A stretch of 64,000 nt of DNA from an uncultured Planctomycetia bacterium (GCA_937952135.1 CALFYL010000073.1:1-64000); one strand, 5' to 3'. Shown: positions 5,337-13,206, counted from the stretch's first letter. Numbers and translations: made by a program. Notes: generated by a model from the sequence alone, not told the origin.

Positions 5337-7918
5337 GGATCGATCTCCAGAGTCTGTTGGACCGCGGAGGGCGCGGTCAGGGTCCGCGCTGTTGCGGAGT
5401 AGGCCAGCAGGCGCTGGCGGTGGATGGAGGGCGCAGTCAGGTCGCTGCGCACCTCGTGGTCGAACATTCGTGCACGGCGCGAGACGGCGGACGGTGCGAC
5501 AAGCGTCGTGATCAGCGACAGCGCGGCCGACACCCCGTCGATCGTGCCGTCCGGCGCGCTGAACGCCGCGGCGATGGGGGCCGAGCCGAGGTCGCGCGAG
5601 AGCTCGCCCGGCGGAGCGAAGAACGCCGCCGCCGCGGGCTCGCCGCCGAAGATGAACCCTGCTTCGACTGCGCCGTCGGGTGCGGCGAACGCCGCGGCCG
5701 CGGGCGCGCCGTCGAGCGAGGCCTCGATCGAGCCGGCAGGCGCGCTCAGAGCAAGCACGAGCGGAGCTGCGGCGACGCGGATCTCGACCTCGACCGCGCC
5801 GGCGGGCGCAGCGAGAGCGGCCGTCGCGGGCTCCAGGTCCAGCGTGCGCTCGAAGCTCAGGGTGCCGCGCGGGACCGCGAAGGTGCTCGCGAGCGTGGCG
5901 GCATCGAGCTCGCGCGACGCCTGCCCAGCCGGCGCGGCGAACGATGCGAGCGCCGGCTCGAGGTCCACGGTGCGCTCGAGGCTCACGCTGCCGGCGGGCG
6001 CGAGGAGCGCGGCCGCGATGCTCGGCCCGTCCACGCTGAACAAGAGCGAGCCGTCCGGCGTCGCGAACAGCAGCGAGTAGCGGTCGGCGTCGAGCTCGCG
6101 CGAGGCCTGGCCCGTGGGCGCGTCGAACGAGGCGACGATCGCAGAGCCGTCGAGACTCTTCCCGATCACCGTGGACCCCGCGGGCGCGCGGAACGACAGC
6201 GCCATGCGCGCGAGCTGCACCGTGCGTGGCGCGTCCACCGTTCCGTCCATCGCGGCGAAGGGCGCGACGATGCTCGAGCCGTCGAGCGCGAGCGGCGCCG
6301 TCACCGAACCGTCGGGCGCGACCAGCGCGGCAGAGAGCACCTCACCGAAGACGTTGAGACCGCCGCCGAACACGACTTCGCCCGGCGGCGCTTCGAAGAG
6401 CTCGAGCGCCGGCGCGCCGAACAGCGAGCCCGCGAGCGGCTGGGGCCACGGCGGGTAGTTCGCATTGACGTTCGTCAGCGCGTTGATCCCCGCGGCCGAC
6501 AGCCGGCTCCCCGAGCCCGTGCCGTAGGGCGGGCCCGCGTTGGGGTTGTTCGGGTCGGCGTAGTCGCCGTAGCTCGTGCCGTTGAACCCCGGGTGCGAGC
6601 TCACCGGCGAGGGAAGCGGCGGCGAGAGGAAACGCACCTCGCCGTTGTCGAGCGGTCCGCCGAGGTTGCCGCCCGAGCTCCAGGCCCAGAGACCGAACAC
6701 CGGCCGGCTCGCTGTGACGTCGAACAGCCCGAGCTCGACGAGCTCGACGCCGCTGATCGCGATCGGGTACGTGGGATTCGGCCACGGCGCGTCGACCGTG
6801 CCCACGAAGTTCTCCAGGCGGAAGCGCTTGGTCGTGAACGCAGTGCCGGCGAGCGGGAAGGGCGCGTAGTCGAACGTCCCCACGGTCGTGTGGATGCCCT
6901 GACCCGCCACGCTCCACAGCACGATCATGCCGGAGCGGCACTGATCCGCGCGGCAGTCGCGCATGATCACTTCGCCGAGGAAGCCGGCAATCGTGAACGC
7001 CGCGCCGCCGTTGCCGCCGGCCTTCGTCGCGACGCAGTTCTCGATCAGCACCGTGCCGAAGCCCGGCGGCCCGCCTGCGGCGTCCGTGTTGACCTGGCTG
7101 CGACCCACGATCTGGATGAAGGTCCGCCCCAGTCGCGCGCTTCCCAGTCCTGCGTTCGAGGTGTTGTAGCAGTCGATCGCACGGAAGCCGCCCTGGGGCG
7201 CGTCGACGTAGATCGAGTGCTCGTTTGCAGTGGGGAAGCGGCAGCGCTGGAAGTCCCAGCGCGCGTACGCGCCGCGCAGCGCGCTCTTGGTGTCGTCGCC
7301 GCCCCCGTAGGTGCCGGCGCCGATGAACTGCACGTCCCAGAACTCGAACAGACCGTGCCGCTCCGCGTCGCCGATGGGCGTGTCCCAGATGTAGAGCCCG
7401 CCCTCGTAGTGCAGCTCGAGCTGCTCGAAGCGCATCGAGACCGGGCCGTGCGCGAAGGTGACGCCGGAGTTGTTGCGCACGTAGCCCGAGACCTTGAAGC
7501 CGCGGACCTTCGCCGGCGCGCTCGGGATCTGACTGCGGATCGTCAGGTCGCGGATCTGCTGGAAGGGGCCCGTCGCCGGCCCCCAGTACGCGCAGTAAAT
7601 CTTGCCGACGTCGGTGCCTCCGACGCTCACGCCGGCGAGGTCACTGCCGGGCCCGATCTCGATGATCTGGTTCGGAGCCGCGCGTCGAATCGCGTCGGCG
7701 AGCGCGCGGTCGTCGAGGGGGAGGTTGTAGCGCGTGTCGCGGTCGAAGATCACCCCGTCGAGCAAGCGCACGATCCGGTACGTGTTCGGCTGCGCCGGGT
7801 AGGCAGGGTTCAGCTCGACCCGCCAGGTGGCGGGCTCGCTGTACGTGTCGCCTCGCAGCACGCTGCCGGCGGGCGCCGCGAACGCGAGGCCGACGGGGCT
7901 GCCGTCGACCGTCGTCAT
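5333..7918 (-). CDS. Tail spike: beta-helix domain plus C-terminal short tandem repeats
   Basis: An 861-residue structural protein. Residues 1-20 carry one copy of a short repeat. Residues about 40-490 look like a right-handed parallel beta-helix: regular strands with Asn/Gly turns such as FRAIDCYNTSNAG, VLIENCVATKAGGNGG and VIMRDCRADQCRSGM. That is the fold of phage spikes, many of which degrade surface polysaccharide. Residues about 520-830 are about 14 imperfect repeats of 20-24 residues with core 'A-x-F-x-A-P-x-G', separated by LD or VD pairs (for example LDGAPAAAAFAAPDGAVEAG). The likely role is receptor binding or depolymerisation at the host surface. No catalytic residues can be assigned by eye. 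Confidence 0.75.
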   Translation of the reverse strand: MTTVDGSPVGLAFAAPAGSVLRGDTYSEPATWRVELNPAYPAQPNTYRIVRLLDGVIFDRDTRYNLPLDDRALADAIRRAAPNQIIEIGPGSDLAGVSVGGTDVGKIYCAYWGPATGPFQQIRDLTIRSQIPSAPAKVRGFKVSGYVRNNSGVTFAHGPVSMRFEQLELHYEGGLYIWDTPIGDAERHGLFEFWDVQFIGAGTYGGGDDTKSALRGAYARWDFQRCRFPTANEHSIYVDAPQGGFRAIDCYNTSNAGLGSARLGRTFIQIVGRSQVNTDAAGGPPGFGTVLIENCVATKAGGNGGAAFTIAGFLGEVIMRDCRADQCRSGMIVLWSVAGQGIHTTVGTFDYAPFPLAGTAFTTKRFRLENFVGTVDAPWPNPTYPIAISGVELVELGLFDVTASRPVFGLWAWSSGGNLGGPLDNGEVRFLSPPLPSPVSSHPGFNGTSYGDYADPNNPNAGPPYGTGSGSRLSAAGINALTNVNANYPPWPQPLAGSLFGAPALELFEAPPGEVVFGGGLNVFGEVLSAALVAPDGSVTAPLALDGSSIVAPFAAMDGTVDAPRTVQLARMALSFRAPAGSTVIGKSLDGSAIVASFDAPTGQASRELDADRYSLLFATPDGSLLFSVDGPSIAAALLAPAGSVSLERTVDLEPALASFAAPAGQASRELDAATLASTFAVPRGTLSFERTLDLEPATAALAAPAGAVEVEIRVAAAPLVLALSAPAGSIEASLDGAPAAAAFAAPDGAVEAGFIFGGEPAAAAFFAPPGELSRDLGSAPIAAAFSAPDGTIDGVSAALSLITTLVAPSAVSRRARMFDHEVRSDLTAPSIHRQRLLAYSATARTLTAPSAVQQTLEIDP

Positions 7919-7924
7919 CGTGCG

Positions 7925-8368
7925 TCAGCCGAGCTGGACCAAGCCTGCGGCGTTGGGGCGCAGCGTGACGTCGCTGCCGGTCCCGTTGAACGGGAAGCCG
8001 CTGTCCCACCACGCGAGCGGGATGCGCTGCGCGTCGCTCGCGCCCGTCTCGATGTAGAACACCGCGCCGATCGCCTCGTTCGGCGCGCTCAGCCCGCCGA
8101 GGCCAGCGAAGGTCACGTTGCCGGCGACGAGCTCGACGCGGTTAGCGACCGCGTTCTCGAACACGGACCGGCCACCGACCGTCTGGTCGGCGTAGCCGCT
8201 GCCGTTGTAGGTGTTCATCGTCGAGAACTCGGCCAACGTGTTCGCGTTGCGCTCCGAGCCGGCGGTGCTGCCCGTGCGCACCAGGCGCACCTTCACGGTT
8301 GCGCTCGCCCAGTTGATTCCACTCTCAGCGGCGAGGCGCTTGGCCTCGTTGTAGACGAAGTTCGCCAT
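7925..8368 (-). CDS. Small tail fibre-associated protein, paralogue of 16041-16490
   Basis: A 147-residue protein from the ATG at 8368 (MANFVYNEAKRLAA). It shares a clear pattern with the product of 16041-16490: MxNFV at the start, GxGYAxQT near residue 60, VxLxxxxVxFxxL, then RxAxWxD and GxxVTxR near the end. Similar proteins are found beside fibres in many phages and probably form a beta-sandwich. First gene of the spike operon, 6 bp before the spike start; a 16-bp element lies upstream at 8419-8434. Function beyond tail association is inferred. Confidence 0.6.
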   Translation of the reverse strand: MANFVYNEAKRLAAESGINWASATVKVRLVRTGSTAGSERNANTLAEFSTMNTYNGSGYADQTVGGRSVFENAVANRVELVAGNVTFAGLGGLSAPNEAIGAVFYIETGASDAQRIPLAWWDSGFPFNGTGSDVTLRPNAAGLVQLG

Positions 8369-8418
8369 GTCGTCGGTGCTCCCTGTGCGGGAGAACCTAC
8401 GCCACGGCGCGCCCGTAT

Positions 8419-8434
8419 GTCCACGCCAAGCTAC
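8419..8434 (-). promoter_or_regulatory. Dispersed 16-bp element, type B, one mismatch
   Basis: GTCCACGCCAAGCTAC on the plus strand. It lies between the HTH repressor-like gene (its stop codon overlaps the site) and the start of the spike operon at 8368. Second-unit copy at 51379-51394. Confidence 0.55.
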
Positions 8435-8850
8435 TTCGCCTTGGGCCGTGCTTTGCGGCCCGTCCGGCGCTGCGCCGTCTCGATCGCCTGCGCCACCGAC
8501 AGCGTGCCCGTGGCAACGCGAGGCTTCGGCGTGTGGTCGTCGGTCAGCCCGCAGAGCCAGTCGGTGCTGACGTCGTAGGCGATTGCCAGGCGCACGAGCG
8601 TCGCGACGCTCAGGCCGGACGCTGCGGTGCCTCGACCTCCCGCGGCCTGGCCGCTCTCGATGCGGTAGATGTTCTGCCGGGGCAGGCCCGTCTTCTCCTG
8701 GACCTCGAGCACGCTCATGTGGAGCTGCTCGCGCCGCTTGCGCGCGCGTTGGCCGAGTCCGTCGACGTTCCACAGCCGCGGACCCCGCGCCGCGGCGGTC
8801 TTCGAGGCCTTCGAAGTGGGGGAGGACGCTGTCGCTTGGCGGTTCTTCAT
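8431..8850 (-). CDS. Repressor-like XRE helix-turn-helix protein
   Basis: A 139-residue protein from the ATG at 8850. Residues about 32-105 form a classical XRE domain: LGQRARKRREQLHMSVLEVQ, EKTGLPRQNIYRIESGQ, then SVATLVRLAIAYDVSTDWLCG. The last piece is the typical 'L..LA..L.VS..WL.G' ending of CI/Cro-type repressors. A basic tail follows and no LexA-like protease domain is present. It is transcribed away from the early operon (8951 onwards), the usual arrangement for a lysogeny switch. Dispersed 16-bp elements lie in its first codons (8831-8846) and in the divergent gap (8914-8929), so it is the best candidate to bind them. It is probably the immunity repressor, but this is inference. Confidence 0.7.
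   Translation of the reverse strand: MKNRQATASSPTSKASKTAAARGPRLWNVDGLGQRARKRREQLHMSVLEVQEKTGLPRQNIYRIESGQAAGGRGTAASGLSVATLVRLAIAYDVSTDWLCGLTDDHTPKPRVATGTLSVAQAIETAQRRTGRKARPKAK
8831..8846 (+). promoter_or_regulatory. Dispersed 16-bp element, type A, partial
   Basis: GTCGCTTGGCGGTTCT, matching 13 bases of the consensus and lying in codons 2-7 of the repressor-like gene. Together with 8914-8929 it flanks the divergent start region. Second-unit copy at 51791-51806. Confidence 0.55.
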
Positions 8851-8913
8851 GCCGCCACAAGTACCACGGCTGCGCGAGCTTGGGTAGATCTGCGGAAGTT
8901 CCGTGCGCTTTCG

Positions 8914-8929
8914 GTCGCTTGGCGGTGAC
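8914..8929 (+). promoter_or_regulatory. Dispersed 16-bp element, type A, consensus copy in the divergent control region
   Basis: GTCGCTTGGCGGTGAC, exactly repeated at 35824-35839. It lies in the 100-bp gap between the repressor-like gene (start 8850) and the first early gene (start 8951), an operator position. No clear sigma70 -10 is visible at normal spacing. Second-unit copy at 51874-51889. Confidence 0.65.
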
Positions 8930-8950
8930 AGGCGAGCTACAACTCCGCCC

Positions 8951-9085
8951 ATGGACACCATCGCTGTCGCGGCCCGCGCGCTGCTCCTCCTGCGCACGCT
9001 GATCCGCGTGATCACCTGGCCCGCCCGCGAGCTCTGGGCGTGGTCCGAGGCCTTCATGGACTGCCTCGACGGAGAGCCCCTGTGA
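8951..9085 (+). CDS. Small membrane-associated protein, first gene of the early operon
   Basis: A 44-residue protein from the ATG at 8951 (MDTIAVAARALLLLRTLIRV). It has one hydrophobic stretch (about 5-22) and an acidic end. It is the first gene after the divergent control region and its stop overlaps the next GTG start (GTGA), which supports translation. Not recognised; small early membrane peptides in phages often tune host physiology or exclusion, but nothing here shows that. Confidence 0.45.
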   Translation: MDTIAVAARALLLLRTLIRVITWPARELWAWSEAFMDCLDGEPL

Positions 9086-9321
9086 AGCCGCCCCTTCACG
9101 CCAAGCGACTGCGGGCGCTGCTGCGTCAGGCCAACTGGCGCGACGAGCAACTCGCCGTCGAGGCCGCCGTGAGCGCGCGGACGATCTCCGACATCCGTCG
9201 AGGCTGCACGCGCTCGGTGCGGCCGGCGACTGCGCGCTGCATCGCAGCGGCGTTCAGCGCGGAGCTGAAGCGGCCCGTCACGCCCGAGTACATCGCCGGC
9301 GACCCGACCGCGGAGCACTAG
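9082..9321 (+). CDS. Small XRE-like helix-turn-helix protein
   Basis: A 79-residue protein from a GTG overlapping the previous stop. The pattern LRQANWRDEQLAVEAAVSAR followed by TISDIRRG fits a Cro-like helix-turn-helix ('A..A.VS..TIS.IR.G'), and PATARCIAAAFSAEL forms the following helix. It lies just inside the early operon opposite the repressor-like gene, where a Cro-type antagonist is expected. A partial 16-bp element (9094-9109) falls within its first ten codons. Likely role: early regulator of the lysogeny switch, inferred from domain and position. Confidence 0.6.
   Translation: MKPPLHAKRLRALLRQANWRDEQLAVEAAVSARTISDIRRGCTRSVRPATARCIAAAFSAELKRPVTPEYIAGDPTAEH
9094..9109 (-). promoter_or_regulatory. 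Dispersed 16-bp element, type B, partial
   Basis: Plus-strand CTTCACGCCAAGCGAC; 13 consecutive bases match the element. It lies inside the start of the second early HTH gene. Second-unit copy at 52054-52069. Confidence 0.45.
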
Positions 9322-9323
9322 CC

Positions 9324-9629
9324 GTGATCCCGAGCTACGTGGTCGACCGCTACGCGCTGCGCGCGCCGATCCGGCGCTGCCGCTACTGCCGCAAGCACGT
9401 CGTCTTCCACAGCGCGCTCGGGATGTTCGTGGTCCTCGACGTCGCCGGCCAAGAGCCGACTTCCTCCCCAACTCACGTGCGCCTCCCTCTCCACGCGCCG
9501 CACTGCTCGGCGCGCCGGCGCACGACTCCCAAGCCTGATCCCTCTCCCGCTCCTCTCGCAGCCCATGAAGACCGCCAAGAAGAACCGCGCGCTGCAACCG
9601 CCGGCCCCGCACAGCTCGACCTCTGGTGA
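9324..9629 (+). CDS. Small Cys/His protein, unknown function
   Basis: A 101-residue protein from a GTG 3 bases after the previous stop. An N-terminal CRYCRKHVVFH motif (residues 19-29) plus a later HAPHC could form one zinc site. The C-terminal half is Pro/Ala/Glu-rich, ends in QLDLW, and overlaps the ParB-type gene by 65 bp in another frame. The first ~60 residues look genuine; the low-complexity tail lowers confidence. Not recognised. Confidence 0.45.
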   Translation: MIPSYVVDRYALRAPIRRCRYCRKHVVFHSALGMFVVLDVAGQEPTSSPTHVRLPLHAPHCSARRRTTPKPDPSPAPLAAHEDRQEEPRAATAGPAQLDLW

Positions 9630-11424
9630 CGCCCCGGCCGGCAAGCTGATGCACCTCGAGCTCGCGATGGTCGAGCTCGGGCCCAACTACCGCCGCAGCA
9701 GCGACAGCCAGAAGGACGCCGAGCTGCGCGCGTCGCTCGAGCAGTACGGCATCGTTCAGCCGGTGCTCGTGCGGCCGTGGAACGTCGACCACGAGACCGG
9801 CGTGGTGATGAGCTACCAGGTCGTCGCCGGATCACGGCGCGTGCGCCTCGCGAAGGCGATCGGGCTCACACACACGCCAGCTCTGGTGCGCACACTTTCG
9901 GACCGCGAAGCGCTCGAGCTGCAGCTCACCGAGAACATCCAGCGCACGGACGTGGATCCGCTCGACGAGGCCGACGCCTTCGTCGCTCTGCGTGACCAGT
10001 GCGGGTACTCCCTCGACGAGCTACGCGTCCGCTCCGGCAAGTCCGCGACCTGGGTGCGCGAGCGGATCGCGCTCGCGGGACTGTGCTCAGAGGCGCGAGA
10101 TCTCTACGGCGCCGGGACGATCAGCGCCGCGCACGCGCTCGAACTCGCGCGCCTGGGAAGCCATCAGGCTCAGGTCGATGCGATGCAGGCGGTCGAGCAA
10201 GTGTTCCGCCTGCGCGGCGGCCTTGGGGAAGTCTCGGTCACGGAGCTTCGCGCCGAGCTGCAGCAGGTTCACTTCCGCCAGATCGACAGGGCACAGTGGA
10301 GTCTCGACGACGCCCAACTGCTGCCCAGCGCGGGTCCGTGCTCGGTGTGCCCAAAGCGCACCCGCAACGACTTGAACCTGTTTGGCGATGTCGAGGTCGA
10401 CGCGTGCACCGACGGCGCATGCTGGGGCGCGAAGCTCGCTGCGCACCGCCAACTCAAGCTCGAGGAGCTGCAGCGGCAGGGCTACCAGGTGCTCGAGGGA
10501 GCACTGGCGAAGAAGGCGGTCGACCGCTTTGGTTGCGCAAAGGCAGGCTTCGCCAGGCTCGATCGGACGACGGTGGGTCACAAACCCGAGGATGACGACC
10601 CGTCGCTCGAGGATCTTGTCGGTGAGCACATCGAGGCAGAAGAACGCGCGATCGTGTTCGTCGACGGAGAGCCCGTGGAGGTCGTCGCGCGCGAGGCGCT
10701 GGAGAGGGCGGCCAAGAAGGCGCGGGTGAAGCTGCCGCGCGAACATAAGGCTCCCGCGGCTTCCAGTGGCGACTGGAAGGAGCAGCAGAAGGCACGCGAG
10801 CGTCAAGAGAAGGTTGCGGAGTCGCAGCGGCCGTTCGTGTTGAGGGCGCTGTTCGAGTGGTACGCGCAGGTCGTGAAGTCACTTGACGTGAAGGCCATGG
10901 GCGCGCGCGCGACCGAGATCTTCGGGCTGCAGATGCTCGCACTCTCCGAACGCGACAGGAGCTGGGTGTGGGTCGGCATGCCGGACCGTCAAGCGCTGTG
11001 CTTGGTGGCGGTCGCGCTGCGCGTGGTCGACCCGGTCGACGCTGACGCGCTGAAGCTCGATAACCAGCACGTCGAGCCGCAAGGATCGAAGGCGGCGCGC
11101 GTGGCCGCCATGGAGAAGCTGCGCGACTGGATGCTCGCCGCCGGCGAAGCACCCATGGCGCAGACGCGCCGCACGCTAGTCGTCTGGTGGTTGGGGGGTG
11201 TCGCCGACGCCATCTACTGCGCGTGCTTGCCGAATGGCGGCTACTTGTTCGAGCGCGTGAGGGACAGGAAGCGGCAGTCAGACCTCTACGAGGTGCAAGA
11301 GTTCAGCGGCGTGGAACTGAGCTCCTACATCACCGCCGCCGAGGCCGCGTGGAAGGCCACGCAGAAGCCTGAGCCCGAGCCGGCGAAGAAGGCCCCCGCG
11401 AAGAAGAAAGTCGGCCGCAAGTGA
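9565..11424 (+). CDS. ParB/RepB-type nuclease-fold DNA-binding protein
   Basis: A 619-residue protein. Residues about 28-130 are a ParB N-terminal domain: LASLEQYGIVQPVLVRP-type region, VVAGSRRVRLAKAIG (87-100, the GERR-like box as GSRR) and LTENIQRTDVDPLDEA (121-136). A helix-turn-helix follows (SLDELRVRSGKSATWVRERI, about 149-170). Around residues 255-295 is a four-Cys patch (PCSVCPK and DACTDGACWGAK) that may bind zinc. The C-terminus is long, of unknown fold, and ends in a Lys-rich AKKAPAKKKVGRK tail. Chromosomal ParB proteins bind parS and hydrolyse CTP; phage members may act in partition, replication control or as nucleases. No parA is present, so partition is unlikely. Confidence 0.75.
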   Translation: MKTAKKNRALQPPAPHSSTSGDAPAGKLMHLELAMVELGPNYRRSSDSQKDAELRASLEQYGIVQPVLVRPWNVDHETGVVMSYQVVAGSRRVRLAKAIGLTHTPALVRTLSDREALELQLTENIQRTDVDPLDEADAFVALRDQCGYSLDELRVRSGKSATWVRERIALAGLCSEARDLYGAGTISAAHALELARLGSHQAQVDAMQAVEQVFRLRGGLGEVSVTELRAELQQVHFRQIDRAQWSLDDAQLLPSAGPCSVCPKRTRNDLNLFGDVEVDACTDGACWGAKLAAHRQLKLEELQRQGYQVLEGALAKKAVDRFGCAKAGFARLDRTTVGHKPEDDDPSLEDLVGEHIEAEERAIVFVDGEPVEVVAREALERAAKKARVKLPREHKAPAASSGDWKEQQKARERQEKVAESQRPFVLRALFEWYAQVVKSLDVKAMGARATEIFGLQMLALSERDRSWVWVGMPDRQALCLVAVALRVVDPVDADALKLDNQHVEPQGSKAARVAAMEKLRDWMLAAGEAPMAQTRRTLVVWWLGGVADAIYCACLPNGGYLFERVRDRKRQSDLYEVQEFSGVELSSYITAAEAAWKATQKPEPEPAKKAPAKKKVGRK

Positions 11425-12041
11425 GCGAGTCGAGCCACCCGCTGCAGTGGCCGGTCACTTGGCCGCGCACTGATCGTGCGAACCGAAGGTCTGCGCGCTT
11501 CGAGGGGCGCTACGGCACCACCGCGTGGACGATCGAGCGGGCGCGCCGCGAGCTCTCGGCGGAGCTCGAGCGGCTCGGCGCTCTCGACCCGATCCTGAGC
11601 ACGAATCTGCGACTGCGGCTCGATGGTGCGCCAGCGTCGAACCAGGCGCAGCCGGCCGATCCCGGCGCTGCCGTGTACTTCACGCTGAACGGTCGTCGCA
11701 CCGTGCTCGCGTGCGACCGCTGGCTGCGCGTCGAGCACAACATCCGCGCGATTGCGCTGCACGTCAGCGCTCTCCGCGGCATGGACCGCTGGGGTGTCGG
11801 CAGCATCGAGCAGGCATTCACCGGCTACGCGGCGCTCCCTGAGCGCGCGAGCGCGCCGAGCTGGATGGACGTGCTCGGCTTCGAAGCCGGCCAGGCCGTG
11901 ACCGCCGAGCTTGCGAGCCAGCGGTTCCGCCAGCTCGCCAAGGTCCACCATCCCGACGTCCCTGGCGGCAGCGCGGAGGCGTTCAAGCGGCTGAAGCAGG
12001 CGCACGACGAAGCGCTCTGCGCGTTCGGAGTGCCGCAGTGA
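11421..12041 (+). CDS. J-domain (DnaJ-like) protein
   Basis: A 206-residue protein from a GTG overlapping the ParB-type stop. The C-terminal ~55 residues carry a J-domain core: ASQRFRQLAKVHHPDVPGGS with the HPD triad at 177-179, then AFKRLKQAHDEAL. HPD is required to stimulate the DnaK ATPase. The first 150 residues are unrelated to DnaJ and contain no G/F or zinc region. The protein probably recruits host DnaK to a phage substrate. Direct coupling to the ParB-type gene suggests that protein or an origin complex is the target (inference). Confidence 0.72.
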   Translation: MSESSHPLQWPVTWPRTDRANRRSARFEGRYGTTAWTIERARRELSAELERLGALDPILSTNLRLRLDGAPASNQAQPADPGAAVYFTLNGRRTVLACDRWLRVEHNIRAIALHVSALRGMDRWGVGSIEQAFTGYAALPERASAPSWMDVLGFEAGQAVTAELASQRFRQLAKVHHPDVPGGSAEAFKRLKQAHDEALCAFGVPQ

Positions 12042-12277
12042 AGCGCGACCCCCAACCCTTCGAGGTGCTGTGGCGCAGCTACCAAGCGACGGTGCTCGGC
12101 GGCGCTGGGCCGGTGCAGGTGCGCGAGTGCCGGCGCGCGTTCTACGCGGGCGCAGCGGCATTCAGCGCAGCGATCGCGCAGCCCGGTCCCGACCCCGTGC
12201 GGAACGTCGATCGTCTCTCGCTCATGCTCGACGAGCTCGCGGAGTTCCCGCGGGCCGTCGAAGAGGGACGGGCGTAG
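12038..12277 (+). CDS. Small hypothetical protein
   Basis: A 79-residue protein from a GTG overlapping the J-protein stop (GTGA). Sequence is mostly helical (FEVLWRSYQATVLGG, QVRECRRAFYAGAAAF), with an acidic C-terminal helix (LMLDELAEFPRAVEEG). This resembles small phage proteins of unknown role with a conserved 'RRAFYAGA' helix, seen near DNA-metabolism genes in other phages. No catalytic or metal motif. Function unknown. Confidence 0.6.
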   Translation: MKRDPQPFEVLWRSYQATVLGGAGPVQVRECRRAFYAGAAAFSAAIAQPGPDPVRNVDRLSLMLDELAEFPRAVEEGRA

Positions 12278-12288
12278 TGCTCGCCACC

Positions 12289-12591
12289 ATGCAGCTCGGC
12301 TTCGACTTCGACCGCGCACCGCAGCACAAGCGGCCGCGCCGTCGCGTCGAGCAGGCCGCGCAGCTCGAGCGCGTGCAGCGCGGCATCGGCGCGGCGGTGC
12401 TCGAGTTCTGCCGCGAGCACAGCACGTTCCGCGGTGCGGACCTGTGCGACTTCGTTCGCGCGCGCTGCGGCGGTACGCCTGAGAGCGCCGCGCGCATCTT
12501 GCGCCAGCTCCGCCGGCAGGGGCTGGTCGACTACGAGAACACCGACAGGGCCGAGAGTCTCTACACGGTTCGACGAGTGAAGGATCGCTAG
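12289..12591 (+). CDS. Winged-helix-like small protein
   Basis: A 100-residue protein; the ATG at 12289 is preferred over an upstream GTG at 12277 because it gives the MQLGFDFDRAP opening common in phage proteins. Residues about 35-90 look like a winged helix: AAVLEFCREHSTFRGADLCD, ESAARILRQLRRQGLVDYEN, then a YTVRRV strand. It probably binds DNA. The gene starts 11 bp after the previous stop and ends 2 bp before the zinc-protein gene. Confidence 0.6.
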   Translation: MQLGFDFDRAPQHKRPRRRVEQAAQLERVQRGIGAAVLEFCREHSTFRGADLCDFVRARCGGTPESAARILRQLRRQGLVDYENTDRAESLYTVRRVKDR

Positions 12592-12593
12592 TC

Positions 12594-12938
12594 ATGTGCC
12601 ACGGACAGATTCTGACCGACGCGATGCGCACTGCGCGCAAGGTCCACAAGTGCGACGAGTGCGGACGCGAGATCGAGCCCGGGCGTGAGTACGTCTATCG
12701 GGCCGGTGTGTTCGATCGGAGCTTCGACAGTTGGCGCATGTGCGTGCCGTGCGCCGCGGCCGAGGACGATCTCCGCGATGCGTCGGGAGAGGCGTGCTAC
12801 TCGCGCGGCGACTTGGCCGACCACATGCGCGAGTCCGTTCGCTTCGATGGCTGGCGCGGGACGCTCAAGCGCCTGCGCGGTGCGGTGAACCAGTTGCGCG
12901 CGCGGTACGCGCGGGAGAGGCATGGTGGCCGTGGTTGA
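12594..12938 (+). CDS. Zinc-ribbon-like protein with two CxxC pairs
   Basis: A 114-residue protein. Two Cys pairs, CDEC (20-23) and CVPC (50-53), flank a beta-rich segment (EIEPGREYVYRAGVFDRSFD). This is the common phage 'KC..C...I..G..Y........W......C..C' zinc-ribbon arrangement, also seen near restriction- or DNA-modification-related genes. A helical Arg-rich C-terminus follows. Likely nucleic-acid or protein binding; exact role unknown. The next gene begins inside its last codons. Confidence 0.65.
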   Translation: MCHGQILTDAMRTARKVHKCDECGREIEPGREYVYRAGVFDRSFDSWRMCVPCAAAEDDLRDASGEACYSRGDLADHMRESVRFDGWRGTLKRLRGAVNQLRARYARERHGGRG

Positions 12939-13206
12939 TCTCGATCCGCCCCGCCGGGCCTACAGCGTCCAGATCGAGATCGGCGCCGACGACTGGCCGG
13001 CGCTGGTCCGCGAGCTTGCGCGACTGGCCGATCACATCGAGGCGCACGGGCCCGACTGCAAGCAGGTCAGTGGTGGGTACGACACCGGCTCGACGGTTCG
13101 CGTCGAGCATCGCCCCGAGATGACGCACGACAAGTACGTCGAGGAGTTGAACACGTACCTCGAGGCCCTTCGCTCAAAGCGCGTCGCAGTTGGGGGAGCT
13201 CCGTGA
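12922..13206 (+). CDS. Hypothetical protein
   Basis: A 94-residue protein overlapping the zinc-protein gene by 17 bp and the DUF5131 gene by 4 bp. It contains a strand-helix unit (YSVQIEIGADDWPALVRELA, RLADHIEAH) followed by two strands with STVRVEHR, so probably a small alpha/beta fold. The 'IEIGADDW..L...L..L..HI' pattern is common in phage and actinobacterial hypothetical proteins. Not recognised. Confidence 0.6.
   Translation: MVAVVDLDPPRRAYSVQIEIGADDWPALVRELARLADHIEAHGPDCKQVSGGYDTGSTVRVEHRPEMTHDKYVEELNTYLEALRSKRVAVGGAP

Noticed and set aside
5500..6330. Periodic DNA repeats as a possible CRISPR array
   Set aside because: The periodicity (about 60-72 bp) is coding and imperfect, matching protein repeats in the spike; repeats are not identical and there are no unique spacers.
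5324..8578. A 1,084-codon open frame on the plus strand
   Set aside because: It runs antisense through the spike and fibre-protein genes, is dominated by Arg/Glu/Ala, has no recognisable domain, and is the usual shadow frame in very GC-rich coding DNA.
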